DNA of 64,000 nt from Marinomonas fungiae (GTDB taxonomy: Bacteria > Pseudomonadota > Gammaproteobacteria > Pseudomonadales > Marinomonadaceae), in NCBI RefSeq assembly GCF_001418205.1, contig NZ_LIQF01000005.1:1-64000 (forward strand), read 5' to 3'. Of the stretch, positions 52,883-63,900 are shown in pieces. Each line of letters starts with the position of its first letter. Position 1 is the first letter of the stretch. A program made the position numbers and the translations under genes. The notes beneath the pieces are model-generated. The model was given only the letters and a program-made list of their open reading frames with translations. It did not search any database and was not told the DNA's origin.

Positions 52883-54058
52883 ATGGATGTAAACATCGTA
52901 CACTCTTTTTTTCTGATTTTTGCAGGGGCGGCCGTCGTCGCCTCCGTTGCGCTTTACACCAAACAGCCCTTAATACTCGCCTATATTGCTTTAGGCGCCC
53001 TCTTTGGCCCTTATGCCTTACAACTTGTTGACCAGCCTAAACTGCTGGATGGCATGTCGCACATCGGCATCATCTTTTTATTATTCCTGCTTGGGCTTGA
53101 TATGCAGCCCAGCCACTTATTTAACATGCTCAAAAAAGCCTCTTGGATTGCCATTGCCTCCTCGTTAGCTTTTGCTGCACTGGGTTATCTCACGGCAAAA
53201 GCATTTCACTACACAGAAATGGAATCCATTATCATCGGCTTGGCAATGATGTTTTCCAGCACTATTATCTGTATCAAACTGCTTCCAACAACCGTACTAC
53301 ACCACAAGCATACTGGCGAAATCGTTGTTGGACTGCTGTTGCTGCAAGACATCATTGCGATTGCAGTTTTACTGGCATTAGTCGCCATCGGCAACAGCTC
53401 AAACGACAGCGACAGTCTTCAGCACTACCTTATGCCAATCATCGGTCTGCCCACACTGATTGTTGGTTCATTCCTACTGGTGAGATATATATTGCTGCCG
53501 CTAATCAGCAAGTTTGACCGTTTCCACGAATACATCTTTCTACTTTCAATTGGCTGGTGTCTAGCCATGGCTACCGCCGCTGAAATACTGGGACTGTCAG
53601 CTGAGATGGGCGCCTTCATTGCTGGCGTCGCGCTAGCGACCTCCCCCATTTCACAATACATTGCCATCAATTTAAAACCGCTGCGGGACTTCTTTCTGAT
53701 CTTGTTCTTTTTCTCGATCGGAGCAAGCTTTAACCTAGATCTGTTAGGCTTGGTTATTTGGCCTGCGTTAGCCTTAGCCCTATTGTCCATGGTCGCCAAA
53801 CCAACAGTGTTTCGCTATTTATTAAAAGGTTTAAAAGAAGATAAAAATACCAGCTGGGAAGTCGGCTTTCGCCTCGGGCAAGTCAGTGAGTTTTCCTTAT
53901 TAATCGCTTACTTAGCGACATCATTAGGTCTAATCGGTGTGGAGGCAAGCCATGTCATTCAGGCAACCGCCATCCTAACCTTTGCCCTTTCTACTTATGT
54001 GGTTATTCTCTGCTACCCCAATCCAATCGCCATTTCCGACCGCCTGAGACGCGATTAA
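52883..54058 (+). CDS. Kef-type cation/proton antiporter, short form
   Basis: This 391-residue polytopic membrane protein of the CPA2/KefB family has about 12 hydrophobic segments. LFLLGLDMQPSHLF, GLAMMFSSTIICIKLLP and AEMGAFIAGVALATSP are characteristic. KefB and KefC carry a C-terminal RCK (TrkA-N) domain that binds NAD(H) and glutathione adducts; here the protein ends just after the last helix, so that control domain is absent. The transported ion (K+ or Na+) cannot be told from sequence. It may share a transcript with the SH3 gene upstream. Confidence 0.88.
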   Translation: MDVNIVHSFFLIFAGAAVVASVALYTKQPLILAYIALGALFGPYALQLVDQPKLLDGMSHIGIIFLLFLLGLDMQPSHLFNMLKKASWIAIASSLAFAALGYLTAKAFHYTEMESIIIGLAMMFSSTIICIKLLPTTVLHHKHTGEIVVGLLLLQDIIAIAVLLALVAIGNSSNDSDSLQHYLMPIIGLPTLIVGSFLLVRYILLPLISKFDRFHEYIFLLSIGWCLAMATAAEILGLSAEMGAFIAGVALATSPISQYIAINLKPLRDFFLILFFFSIGASFNLDLLGLVIWPALALALLSMVAKPTVFRYLLKGLKEDKNTSWEVGFRLGQVSEFSLLIAYLATSLGLIGVEASHVIQATAILTFALSTYVVILCYPNPIAISDRLRRD

Positions 54059-54127
54059 TAGAAAATAATCCCATAAATATAGGGAGGGTTAACGGTGAGC
54101 CCCTTTTATTGCGCTAGCAAAGTAATA

Positions 54128-54176
54128 TAGAATACGCGCGAATACCTGACTAGTTCGCTGAAAAGTCTTGTATACT
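54128..54176 (+). promoter_or_regulatory. fusA: Candidate promoter elements upstream of fusA
   Basis: TAGAAT (54128-54133) is followed by ACGCGCG, the same discriminator type as at the two tRNA promoters. A second box, TATACT (54171-54176), lies 43 nt before the start codon and has a partial -35, CTGACT, 19 bp upstream. Neither has a strong -35, so the exact promoter is unsure. Confidence 0.35.
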
Positions 54177-54218
54177 ATCCATGCGAAAAATTCATTCTAC
54201 ACTTATTAGAGTAATGTA

Positions 54219-56309
54219 ATGGCTGACTTATCTCTTTACAGAAACATTGGTATCTTCGCCCACGTAGACGCGGGTAAAACGACCACAACTGAACGTATCT
54301 TGAAACTTACTGGTAAAATCCACAAGCTTGGTGAGACTCACGAAGGTGAATCAACAACTGACTTCATGGAACAAGAAGCTGAGCGTGGTATCACGATCCA
54401 GTCTGCTGCTGTAACTTGTGAGTGGAAAGGCCACCGCCTAAACGTTATCGACACACCTGGGCACGTTGACTTCACAGTAGAAGTATACCGTTCTTTGAAA
54501 GTACTTGACGGCGGTATCGGTGTATTCTGTGGTTCTGGTGGTGTAGAGCCACAATCAGAAACTAACTGGCGCTACGCTAACGAGTCAGAAGTTGCTCGTG
54601 TTATCTTCGTTAACAAACTAGACCGTCTAGGTGCTAACTTCTACCGCGTTGTAGACCAAGTTAAGCGCGTTCTAGCAGCTAACCCACTTGTTATGACTCT
54701 TCCAATCGGTGAAGAAGATCAATTCGTTGGTGTTGTTGACGTTCTAACTCAAAAAGCTTACATCTGGGACGAAACTGGTCTTCCGGAAAACTACGAAATC
54801 ACTGATATCCCAGCTGATATGGTAGATAAAGCTGCGGAATACCGTGAGCAACTAATCGAAACTGCTCTTGAGCAAGACGAAGATCTAATGATGGCATACC
54901 TAGAAGAAGGCGAAGAGCCATCTCTAGAAGACATCAAACGTTGTATCCGTAAAGGTACTCGTGACCTAGCATTCTTCCCAACATTCTGTGGTTCTGCATT
55001 CAAGAACAAAGGTATGCAACTAGTGCTTGACGCTGTTGTTGATTACCTACCAAACCCAACAGAAGTTGACCCACAAGATCTTACTGATCCTGAAACTGGT
55101 GAACCTACTGGCAAGAAAGCAATCGTATCTGCTGATGAGCCACTAAAAGCACTTGCGTTCAAGATCATGGACGACCGTTTCGGCGCCCTAACTTTCATCC
55201 GTATCTACTCTGGTCGTATGAAGAAAGGTGACACTGTACTTAACTCTGCAACAGGTAAAACTGAGCGTATCGGCCGTATGGTTGAGATGCAAGCAAACGA
55301 TCGTACAGAAATCACTGAAGCTCAAGCAGGTGACATCCTAGCTGTTATCGGTATGAAGAACGTTCAAACTGGTCACACTCTATGTGATCCTAAGCACGAA
55401 TGTACTCTTGAAGCGATGATCTTCCCTGAGCCAGTAATCTCTATCGCTGTTCAGCCTAAAGACAAAGGCGGCAACGAGAAAATGGGTATCGCGATCGGTA
55501 AAATGGTTGCAGAAGATCCATCTTTCCAAGTTGAGACTGACGAAGAATCAGGTGAAACTATCCTTAAAGGTATGGGTGAGCTTCACCTTGACATCAAGGT
55601 AGACATCCTAAAACGTACTTACGGCGTAGACCTAATCGTTGGTCAACCACAAGTAGCGTACCGTGAAACAATCACTAAGTCTGTTGAAGATAGCTACACG
55701 CACAAGAAACAGTCTGGTGGTTCTGGTCAGTACGGTAAGATCGACTACCGCATCAAACCAGGTGAGCAAGGTTCTGGCTTCACGTTCACATCAACAGTTG
55801 TTGGTGGTAACGTACCTAAAGAATTCTGGCCTGCAGTTGAGAAAGGCTTCAAGTCTATGATGCAGGAAGGTGTTCTAGCTGGTTACCCAGTACTAGACGT
55901 TGAAGTTGAGCTATTCGACGGTGGTTACCACGCGGTTGACTCATCTGCTATTGCCTTCGAAATCGCTGCGAAAGGCGCGTTCCGTCAGTCTATTCCAAAA
56001 GCTGGCGCACAACTTCTTGAACCAATCATGAAAGTTGACGTGTTCACTCCAGAAGATCACGTTGGTGACGTAATCGGTGACTTGAACCGTCGTCGCGGTA
56101 TGATCAAAGACCAAGAAGCTGGCGCTACTGGCGTACGCATCAAAGCTGACGTTCCTCTATCTGAAATGTTCGGCTACATCGGTCACCTACGTACAATGAC
56201 ATCTGGTCGTGGTCAGTTCTCTATGGAGTTCGCTCACTACTCACCATGTCCTGCTAACGTAGCAGAAGCTGTAATCGAAGCGGCTAAAGCTAAGAAAGCT
56301 GAAAAATAA
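54219..56309 (+). CDS. fusA: Elongation factor G, stand-alone paralogue
   Basis: This 696-residue translational GTPase has all EF-G domains. The GTPase has [24 protein letters not shown] and NKLDR; a beta-barrel domain follows, and domains III-V have [15 protein letters not shown] and GGYHAVDSS. It lies outside a str operon, with no rpsG, rpsL or tuf nearby. The N-terminus and switch segments ([31 protein letters not shown]) differ from canonical FusA (HIDAGK, CAVGGVQPQSETVWRQA), so it is probably EF-G2, in which case the symbol would be fusA2. Codon use is strongly biased (cgt, ggt, aac, gaa), as in highly expressed genes. Confidence 0.9.
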   Translation: MADLSLYRNIGIFAHVDAGKTTTTERILKLTGKIHKLGETHEGESTTDFMEQEAERGITIQSAAVTCEWKGHRLNVIDTPGHVDFTVEVYRSLKVLDGGIGVFCGSGGVEPQSETNWRYANESEVARVIFVNKLDRLGANFYRVVDQVKRVLAANPLVMTLPIGEEDQFVGVVDVLTQKAYIWDETGLPENYEITDIPADMVDKAAEYREQLIETALEQDEDLMMAYLEEGEEPSLEDIKRCIRKGTRDLAFFPTFCGSAFKNKGMQLVLDAVVDYLPNPTEVDPQDLTDPETGEPTGKKAIVSADEPLKALAFKIMDDRFGALTFIRIYSGRMKKGDTVLNSATGKTERIGRMVEMQANDRTEITEAQAGDILAVIGMKNVQTGHTLCDPKHECTLEAMIFPEPVISIAVQPKDKGGNEKMGIAIGKMVAEDPSFQVETDEESGETILKGMGELHLDIKVDILKRTYGVDLIVGQPQVAYRETITKSVEDSYTHKKQSGGSGQYGKIDYRIKPGEQGSGFTFTSTVVGGNVPKEFWPAVEKGFKSMMQEGVLAGYPVLDVEVELFDGGYHAVDSSAIAFEIAAKGAFRQSIPKAGAQLLEPIMKVDVFTPEDHVGDVIGDLNRRRGMIKDQEAGATGVRIKADVPLSEMFGYIGHLRTMTSGRGQFSMEFAHYSPCPANVAEAVIEAAKAKKAEK

Positions 56310-56330
56310 TCAGCCCTACAGTTAAGATAC

Positions 56331-56358
56331 AAAAAACCCGGCTTTTGCCGGGTTTTTT
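56331..56358 (+). terminator. Terminator after fusA
   Basis: AAAAAACCCGGC (56331-56342) and GCCGGGTTTTTT (56347-56358) form a 12-bp stem around a TTTT loop, with a T-run. It probably also serves the convergent tas-like gene. Confidence 0.93.
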
Positions 56359-56388
56359 TATATCTAAAACCTCAACACAATCAAATGA

Positions 56389-57441
56389 TCAGTAAGGCAT
56401 TGGGTATTGCTTGAAGATTGAAGCTATATCAGCCTGTAGAGCGTCACTTAGAATCAGATCAAAGGCCTTCATATCTTCTTCCAACTGGTCCATCTTAGTT
56501 GCACCAATAATAGTCGATGTAACACCATCTACCTGATCAACCCAAGCCAGAGCCATCTGAGAAGCCGTTAAATCATATGATTCAGCCAATTCCTTATATG
56601 CTTTAATGGCCGCATTAGAGGCCTCCGTATCGCGGAATAAACCGTTACGCTGTGCAAAACTCCAGCGACTCCCCTCTGGACGAGCACCATCAATATATTT
56701 ACCTGAAAGCGCACCGGCCGCTAATGGAGACCAAGGCAAATATGCCACGTCTTCACGAACACAGTTTTCAATCAAATATGGCCAATCCTTAGCGTGCAAA
56801 AGACTAAATTCATTTTGAATCGAAGCTACGCGAGGCAGGCTATATTTATCACTTAAGCGCAGGTATTCATTAATTCCCCAAGGCGTTTCATTTGATAACC
56901 CAAAATATTTAATCTTACCAGCATTAACACATTCACCTAGCGCCTGAAGGATCTCTAGCATTTGTGCAGTTTGAGATTCCGTATCGACTGAACTCAGACC
57001 AACAGAGCCAGGCCAGTGCTTAGCAAAATGCGGAGATGTGCGATTAGGCCAATGAATCTGATACAAGTCGATGTAATCCGTTTGCAAACGTGCCAAGGAT
57101 GCGTCCACAGAGGCAATAATCGCCTCTCCAGTGACATCACCACCATTTCTGATCCACGACAAGCCATTACCAGCAATTTTCGTTGCCAACACAATGTCTT
57201 CACGGCGACTACCATTACGGGAAAGCCAATTCCCTATTATGGCCTCAGTTTTGCCATACGTTTCAGGAGACGGTGGAACCGCATACATCTCTGCCGTATC
57301 AATGAAATTAACACCGCAATCCAAAGCAAATGCCATCTGCTCATCTGCATCTTTTTGATTGTTCTGCTTACCCCACGTCATGGTACCAAGACAGACTCTA
57401 GATACATCAACGCCAGTTCGACCTAACTTATTGTATTTCAT
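56389..57441 (-). CDS. Aldo/keto reductase, Tas-like
   Basis: This 350-residue protein has the aldo/keto reductase barrel: GRTGVDVSRVCLGTMTWG, the catalytic NFIDTAEMY with Asp and Tyr, LATKIAG with Lys, and YLDLYQIHWP-like IDLYQIHWPNRT. EMYAVPPSPETYGKTE closely resembles E. coli Tas (YgdS). Tas-type enzymes use NADPH; the physiological substrate is unknown. ATG 57441 has AGGGAAC upstream. It is monocistronic between fusA and the peroxidase gene. Confidence 0.9.
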   Translation of the reverse strand: MKYNKLGRTGVDVSRVCLGTMTWGKQNNQKDADEQMAFALDCGVNFIDTAEMYAVPPSPETYGKTEAIIGNWLSRNGSRREDIVLATKIAGNGLSWIRNGGDVTGEAIIASVDASLARLQTDYIDLYQIHWPNRTSPHFAKHWPGSVGLSSVDTESQTAQMLEILQALGECVNAGKIKYFGLSNETPWGINEYLRLSDKYSLPRVASIQNEFSLLHAKDWPYLIENCVREDVAYLPWSPLAAGALSGKYIDGARPEGSRWSFAQRNGLFRDTEASNAAIKAYKELAESYDLTASQMALAWVDQVDGVTSTIIGATKMDQLEEDMKAFDLILSDALQADIASIFKQYPMPY

Positions 57442-57484
57442 GAAAAGTGTTCCCTCTTAATTTTTCTAGCACCCCACAAAATGT

Positions 57485-57515
57485 AATGGCTAGACAACAA
57501 ACTTGTCTAGCCATT
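57485..57515 (-). terminator. Terminator after the cytochrome c peroxidase gene
   Basis: AATGGCTAGACAA (57485-57497) and TTGTCTAGCCATT (57503-57515) pair over 13 bp with a 5-nt loop. On the minus strand the T-tract after it is ACATTTTG, so the terminator is fair, 40 bp beyond the stop. Confidence 0.7.
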
Positions 57516-57554
57516 CAAAGGGAAAGAATATGAAGTCAGAGCAAGTAAGACAGC

Positions 57555-58733
57555 TTATTGACCATTTAACAGTGACTCATAGCGCTGATCGGTTAACGTT
57601 TTCAAAAATGCCACCAACGCATCGACTCTCCGATCATCAAGCGGCGGCGATTGCCTTAGGGTCTTCAGATCCACATTATCAGCAATCTCAGGCTGCTCCC
57701 AAAGTTCACCCGTCTCAGGGTTCACCTTTCTCATAGGGTTATTATATTGGTCATAAAAAAGCACCACCGTACGAAGATCCTGAAACACGCCATTGTGCAT
57801 ATAAGGCCCCGTTACAGCGACATTACGCAACGTCGGAACTTTGAACTTACCACGCTGAAGCACATCATTAATCAACGGGTTGTCATACAACCCCTCATCC
57901 AAACTGGTTAGAGATAAGTCCGGATTGCTAGGCACGCCAATATTTCTATATTCGTAATTGGTGAAGGTTTCACGCTGGTAAAATGGAGAAGCACTCAATT
58001 GGTGACAAGCATTACAATTGGTGAACTGTTGTGAAAAAAACAAAGTACGTCCAAGCTCTTCTTGCTGAGTAAACGAGGCCTCACCGCGCATCACACGATC
58101 GTATTTGGAGTCAAACGGCATAAATAACACTGTTTGCTCAAAGTGAGCAATGGCATCAGCCACAGCCTTAAACGCTTTATTCTTATCTGCGAAAATGTTT
58201 GCACCATAAAGATCTCGAAATTGCTGTGTATAGACTGGATTTTCCAACACCCTATCCACAACTGAATCTTCAGAGGGCATCTGCATCTCCACTGGATTAG
58301 TAAAAGGACCGGCCGCTTGCTGAGCTAAATCATTCGCTCGACCATCCAGAAACTGCCCACCACGAAATTCTCCAGTTTTAGTTCGATGAAACCCTGGAGT
58401 TAAAGCCGAATACGAAATAGTGGGCGCATTACGCTCACCCACCGACAGCTCGTTACTGCCTAAAGAAACCGCCCCATTAAAAGCATCGCGACGAACATCA
58501 GTAAACGCTCGAGAAATATCATGACAGCTCGCACACGACTGGTTACGACCTTGAGAAAGGTTTGGATCAAAGAATAGCTGACTACCTAGCTGTGCCTTGG
58601 GATGATCCAGCGCCACAGGTAAATCTTCTCGCGCCATCTTAGGGCTAGGCTTTATATCGGAATCCTGGATTACTGGCTGGCAACCCAAAAGCAACAGTGC
58701 GGAAATTGAAAAAAATGCAGCGATGTATTTCAT
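57555..58733 (-). CDS. Di-heme cytochrome c peroxidase/MauG-family lipoprotein
   Basis: The 392-residue precursor has a lipoprotein signal (lipobox LLLGC, about residues 14-18 from ATG 58733). It has two heme c sites: CASCHDISRAF in the N-terminal half and CNACHQLSASPFY in the C-terminal half. Regions NAPTISYSALTPGFH, FDSKYDRVMRGE and VPTLRNVAVTGPYMHNGVF are shared with bacterial CcpA/MauG proteins. A periplasmic, membrane-tethered peroxide reductase or oxidase is likely. The lipid anchor is not typical of soluble CcpA. TTG 58757 is an alternative start. Confidence 0.88.
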   Translation of the reverse strand: MKYIAAFFSISALLLLGCQPVIQDSDIKPSPKMAREDLPVALDHPKAQLGSQLFFDPNLSQGRNQSCASCHDISRAFTDVRRDAFNGAVSLGSNELSVGERNAPTISYSALTPGFHRTKTGEFRGGQFLDGRANDLAQQAAGPFTNPVEMQMPSEDSVVDRVLENPVYTQQFRDLYGANIFADKNKAFKAVADAIAHFEQTVLFMPFDSKYDRVMRGEASFTQQEELGRTLFFSQQFTNCNACHQLSASPFYQRETFTNYEYRNIGVPSNPDLSLTSLDEGLYDNPLINDVLQRGKFKVPTLRNVAVTGPYMHNGVFQDLRTVVLFYDQYNNPMRKVNPETGELWEQPEIADNVDLKTLRQSPPLDDRRVDALVAFLKTLTDQRYESLLNGQ

Positions 58734-58817
58734 AGGCCTACTACTTATCAATGACAAGCAATGATACTAGCGAAATAGCCTATATTGGAAGTGAGAATTA
58801 TTGCTAATAAAAAATAA

Positions 58818-58843
58818 CCGCCTTAATGGGAGCATTAAGGCGG
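58818..58843 (-). terminator. Terminator after minE
   Basis: CCGCCTTAATG (58818-58828) and CATTAAGGCGG (58833-58843) form an 11-bp stem with loop GGAG. On the minus strand TTATTTTTTATT follows, a good T-run. Confidence 0.92.
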
Positions 58844-58851
58844 CTATCTTA

Positions 58852-59109
58852 TTAGTTCTTTTCTGGAAGGGTAACGTTCAATTCAAGCACCGAACAATCG
58901 TCGGTATTCTCTAATTGAATTTGAACATCATCACTTTCAATCTGAACATACTTACGGATTACAGCAATAATTTCCTGCTGCATCTGTTCAAGATAATCTG
59001 GCTGTGTTCGACGACTACGTTCATGAGCAACAATGATCTGCAAACGATCCTTTGCAACAGATGCCGAACTTGGTTCACTTTTACTTTTGAAGTAATCAAA
59101 AATTCCCAC
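58852..59109 (-). CDS. minE: Cell division topological specificity factor MinE
   Basis: This 85-residue protein displaces MinD from the membrane and drives the Min oscillation that places the division site mid-cell. It has the N-terminal amphipathic targeting segment ([11 protein letters not shown]), the MinD-activating helix ([16 protein letters not shown]) and the C-terminal dimerisation beta-domain. The start is GTG 59109, with AGGGGGC upstream. It follows minD by 1 bp, the usual order minC-minD-minE. Confidence 0.95.
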   Translation of the reverse strand: MGIFDYFKSKSEPSSASVAKDRLQIIVAHERSRRTQPDYLEQMQQEIIAVIRKYVQIESDDVQIQLENTDDCSVLELNVTLPEKN

Positions 59110-59110
59110 G

Positions 59111-59920
59111 TTAGCCCCCTAGTAGTCGCTTGAAGAATCCTTTCTTTTGCACATCAGTGAATCGCAAAGGACGCTGCTCACCCAACAAACGGTCAACCGC
59201 ATCGGAATACGCCTGACCTGCTTCCGCTTGCGTATCAAGAATAACTGGTGTGCCTTGGTTAGACGCTTTTAAGACTGCATCTGACTCTGGAATAACTCCT
59301 AAAAGTGGAATCGCTAGAATTTCTTCCACGTCAGCTACACTCAACATTTCACCCTCGGATACGCGCTCTGGATTATAGCGGGTAACAAGCAAATGCTCTT
59401 CAATAGGAGACGAGCCTTGTTCAGCCCGACGACTCTTGCTCTGCAGAATACCCAAAATACGATCCGAGTCACGCACAGAAGATACTTCTGGATTAGTCGT
59501 TACAATTGCCACATCCGCAAAATAAAGCGCCATTTGAGCGCCTTTTTCAATCCCTGCTGGCGAATCACAGACAATGTACTCAAAGTCCTTTGACAGCTCA
59601 TTTAGGACCTCTTCCACGCCTTCTTTCGTCAACGCGTCTTTATCACGCGTTTGTGACGCAGGCAAAATGAACAGATCTTTGGTACGTTTATCTTTAATCA
59701 AGGCCTGCGTTAAAGTCGCCTCTTTATTTATAACGTTTACGAAATCGTAAACCACTCGACGCTCACACCCCATGATCAAATCCAAGTTACGTAGACCCAC
59801 ATCAAAATCGATGATAACAGTCTTGTGACCCTTCATTGCCAAACCAGTACCAATCGCTGCACTGGACGTTGTTTTACCAACCCCACCTTTACCTGAGGTT
59901 ACGACGATAATCTTAGCCAA
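59111..59920 (-). CDS. minD: Septum site-determining ATPase MinD
   Basis: MinD is the ParA-type ATPase that cycles on the membrane and recruits MinC. The 269-residue protein has the deviant Walker [13 protein letters not shown], switch [20 protein letters not shown] and a C-terminal amphipathic membrane-targeting helix ([11 protein letters not shown]). The start is TTG 59920 with a GGGGG-containing leader; no ATG is placed suitably. It lies 44 bp after minC. Confidence 0.97.
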   Translation of the reverse strand: MAKIIVVTSGKGGVGKTTSSAAIGTGLAMKGHKTVIIDFDVGLRNLDLIMGCERRVVYDFVNVINKEATLTQALIKDKRTKDLFILPASQTRDKDALTKEGVEEVLNELSKDFEYIVCDSPAGIEKGAQMALYFADVAIVTTNPEVSSVRDSDRILGILQSKSRRAEQGSSPIEEHLLVTRYNPERVSEGEMLSVADVEEILAIPLLGVIPESDAVLKASNQGTPVILDTQAEAGQAYSDAVDRLLGEQRPLRFTDVQKKGFFKRLLGG

Positions 59921-59964
59921 CTATATATCCCCCGAAACTTAATACTTTTAGCCGTTGCCCTAAC

Positions 59965-60693
59965 CTATAGTGAGGCGATTTCTAATGTTTCATCCACTAA
60001 AAGCACTTGCGCGGCGTCTTTCCAAATGATTTTTTGCAGAGCATCACTCAACATAAAATTACCAGCGATAGCGACCAGCTCTGCTTCCATGTTCTTACAA
60101 AATATTCGTGCCGACGTATCACCTTTCACCCCGGCTAATGCGCGACCACGCAAAGCTCCATAAATGTGGATATTCCCCTCTGCCAACACCTCAGCACCAG
60201 CACTCACCTGAGACAACACAACAAGATCACCGGATGAATAAATTTGCTGACCTGAACGCACTGGCTTAGTGATCATCTTGGTTGGTTGAAAAACTTCACG
60301 CTCCTCAACAACGGTTTTGATCACCACATGTGGATCTTTAGCGGGTGCAGGCGTTTCACTTTTGATATTGATTTGACGGCTATTGGCATTTGGTAACAAA
60401 GGCAAATCCGAATCAAAGCGCCAAACAGGAATAGCATCTTCGACAGCACGCCAACCAATCACAGCCAAACCCAATTCTCGACAGATTTTGACTAAATCTT
60501 TGAATTGCACCAATGAAATTGATGTTGAACATTGACTGATGTCGATAATAAGAGGCGCCTGATTAAAAAACTGAGGAACTTGAGTAATCTTTTCCTTCAA
60601 CCCCAATTCGATCTGCTCCAGATTCAAGGATTTGACCTCTAACAACACAGTGGTCACTACACTTCCTTTGAGGCGAAAGTCATTATCTGACAT
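59965..60693 (-). CDS. minC: Septum site-determining inhibitor MinC
   Basis: MinC blocks FtsZ ring assembly away from mid-cell. The 242-residue protein has an N-terminal domain (about 1-105: FRLKGSVVTTVLLEVKSL, IGWRAVEDAIPVWR), a short linker (about 106-135) and the beta-helical MinD-binding domain (VRSGQQIYSSGDLVVLSQVS, GAEVLAEGNIHIYGALRGRA). Length is typical (E. coli 231). It is the first gene of minCDE. The 270-bp gap upstream to sbcC holds no clear promoter that I can name. Confidence 0.95.
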   Translation of the reverse strand: MSDNDFRLKGSVVTTVLLEVKSLNLEQIELGLKEKITQVPQFFNQAPLIIDISQCSTSISLVQFKDLVKICRELGLAVIGWRAVEDAIPVWRFDSDLPLLPNANSRQINIKSETPAPAKDPHVVIKTVVEEREVFQPTKMITKPVRSGQQIYSSGDLVVLSQVSAGAEVLAEGNIHIYGALRGRALAGVKGDTSARIFCKNMEAELVAIAGNFMLSDALQKIIWKDAAQVLLVDETLEIASL

Positions 60694-60963
60694 CTAAAGA
60701 ATTTCCTTAATTAAATCAAAGCAGTAGCGCTTATAAACACAATACTTTACGTAATAGGGTATTTTAACAACATACAAGTAGAAATGAAGCAATTCTATGC
60801 AAACAAATCACAAATCATCGGAACATTGTGCCTCAAGAAGGCACCTGTGTGCAATTTGAACCAGGCATATAACCCACTGATTTCAGTGTACTTTTACAAC
60901 TTATTTACAAGGTTTTACTACCGTTTCTGGGGAAAACTAACGCACAGCAATTGTTCAAGCTTT

Positions 60964-63900
60964 TTATCCACGAAAATTGCTCGCCAGTGTCGAGAGACCT
61001 AAGCCTGCATGCTTATTAACCTGTAACTGAACAGGAACACGCTCTTTCAGCGCCTCAACATGGCTAATAACACCAATCGTTTTTCCCGTACTATTTAGAC
61101 GATCTAGCGCATCTAAGGCCACATCTAAGGTTTCACTGTCTAACGTACCAAATCCCTCATCTAGAAAAAGCGAATCAATGGAGGTTTTGTGCGACACCAA
61201 CTCCGACAAAGCCACAGCCAATGCCAGACTCACCAAAAAAGACTCTCCACCTGACAGCGTTTTTGTATTACGCCGGATATCACCCTGCCAACGATCAATT
61301 ACTTCCAAAAACAGACCCTCGCCTTTTTGACGCCCAAGTTGATAACGCCCGTGCAAGGTCAGCAAATGACGATTAGCAAGCCAAACCAAATGATCTAGGG
61401 TGACACTTTGTGCATAACGTCTAAAACGAGCACCATCAGCGGAACCAATCAAACCATTCAGATCGTCCAGCCACTCGAATTCGGCTTTTTCCTGAGCAAT
61501 CTCCTGCAACATCACCTGATTCGAAGCTCGCTTATGCAACTCAGTCTCGATGCGCTCAGCGATTTGCCCCGACTCAACCAATAACGCTTGATAACGTTCT
61601 TTTAGCGCTTCTATTTTAGGCATTAATTCGGCCACACTCTCAAACAACTCAATTTCAGGTAGCTGTTCAAATGCTTGTTGATGTGCCAATTGCTCTGTTT
61701 GAATCTGAGCGATGATCGCCTGACTTTGCTGAACATTCTGTTCTGCTGTCACTTTCTGCTGCTGAAGATGTGCTTGCTCATCCTGATCAAGCAATGCAGC
61801 CTGCCACAGCTCCTGACTATCAAAGCCTGATGTTTGCAATAGCCTATCCCAATGCTGTGTTGTGTCACGCAGTTCATGCGATGCTTGTGTTAACTGCGCT
61901 CGAGTTTGTTCAAGCCGTGTAGCCAATTGCGTCACTGTCAGCTTATGCTCAGACAGTAACGCCGCCACTCTTTCTTTCTCCTGTCGAGCCGCATCCACAT
62001 GTAGAGTAAGTTCAGTACGATGTTGCTGCACTGTTTTACCCATCAAACCCTCTTGGTATTGTTGACTAAGGCTTGAAAGTCGCAGTTTAAACTCATGACA
62101 CCGAGCCGTTTCCTCCTGCAGCTGTCGGCTCTTTAATTGAACCTGTTGCGCCAATTGCCCTAAATGCCACTGGCACTCATCAATCTTTTGATCCAATTGC
62201 TGACATTGCTGTTGAGCCGTTTGCCAAGCCTCTAAAGAATGTTCAATAGCCGCTAAATCATAAGGCGCAGCGTCAAGCAACGAGTCGTCTGCAACCAGCT
62301 CCGAAATACTATGATAAAGCACTTGAGCTAACGCTTGCTCTTCCTGCTGCAACTGCTGAGACGAGGTGTCATTCTCAGACAATCTTTGAGAGAGCTGCTG
62401 CCACTGCTGCTTAGCTTGCTGAACGTCAATGTCTACTTGGTACTGCGTCTGAGCCAATTTAGATAGCTGTTCTGATAATTCGCGTCGCCGTTGCTCAAGG
62501 TCTTGATAGTGACGATTAGCCTGTTTGTAGTGCTCTATTTTACTAGACAAATCCACTAGGGACTGACGCAGCCCCCCAATGTCACAATCAGACTCCATAG
62601 ACCAGATGAATTGCTGTGACAACTGCTCCATTTCAGACTCGGTTTCCTGAAGGCTTGAGAATATAACTTCTAGCCGACCATTAATGCGAGCAACCTCTTG
62701 TTGATCCTGTTGTAATATAGATTGTTGCTGACTTTGCTGAGCTTGATAATGACTCAAGCGCTCTGCTAAGGCCTGATCTTGCACAAGATTCTCGACTAAG
62801 CTTAGATCATGCTCTTTAGCACCACATAAAGGACAAGGGCAATCAGGCTCAAGTAATCTTCGTTCCTGTTCTAAAATCGCGACACGTTGCTGCAGATGGA
62901 TGCGCTGTTGCACATCTTCAATGTGTTGAGCCAAGACGTCGAGGGACGCCTGCGCCGCGAGAGCTCTCTGTGAAAATTGTTCAAGTGCGGCTCGAAGCTC
63001 TGATTGCTGCGCCAAATTCTGTCGATTAGCTTGCTGCAATTGCAGGTATCGCTCTGCCACCTGTAGTTGCCTCTGCCCATCAGACTGCTGCTGCGACAGA
63101 ACCTCTAACTCATCTAACCAAGCTTGGTAAGGTTGACCTTGTATTAAGTCTTGCAAGCTTATATTGAGCTCTTCAAGTTGCGCCGTCAGGTTATCGCTTT
63201 GCTGCGTCAAAGAGTGACTACGTTCAGCATTAGCTTCCAACTTCTCTGAGAGGCGCATCCGCTCCTGTTGAGCTTGTTGGTACGCCTGTTTCACTTCCTT
63301 TTGACGAGATTGGAAGCTACGTAAATTATCTGCCTGCAACTGCCACTTTGCTCTAGACGCCAATGCCTGCGCACCATCTTTCCAGCGCATAAGCGCCTGA
63401 TTGTGGCTCTGACGTTGCGCTTCAGCTTGCCCTTTTAGCTGTTGCATACGCTGTTGATCATTTTCAAGCTGATTCAGCTGAGATTGGCTTGTTAAAACAT
63501 TCTTCTCCGCCTCAGTGATGATCCGCTGCAAAGAAGACAGCTCCGCTTCTAAGGGTAACCATTCGGCAATCGCCGCTTGCTCAAATTCTTCTTGCTGTGA
63601 CTTCTTCAGATGAAGAGACGCTTCAGATTGCGTTACTTGACTCTCCAGTTGCCGGCCTTGTTCAGACAATGCATCACTCTGCATGATTAAATCAGCTTCA
63701 AGGGTTTGCCAACTACGCAGTGTTTGCTCAGTTTTTTGCAGGGTGCGATAATCCGGCTCAATACGTTGTGCTTCAACCGACGCCTGCAAGCGTAAATTAT
63801 CGGGCTCAATGGCAACCAAATGATCGGCTGCTTGTTCAGCTTGCTGTTGCTGCTGACTTAGCCTTTGTTGTAACCGTTCTGCTTGCTGATACCAGTCCCA

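Noticed and set aside
57503-57736. Plus-strand frame with a fair ribosome-binding site before ATG 57530
   Set aside because: Most of it is antisense to the peroxidase coding region, its first codon lies within the terminator hairpin, and the product resembles nothing.
60784-61002. Small plus-strand frame in the minC-sbcC gap
   Set aside because: It overlaps the 3' end of sbcC in antisense, has no ribosome-binding site, and its composition looks random.
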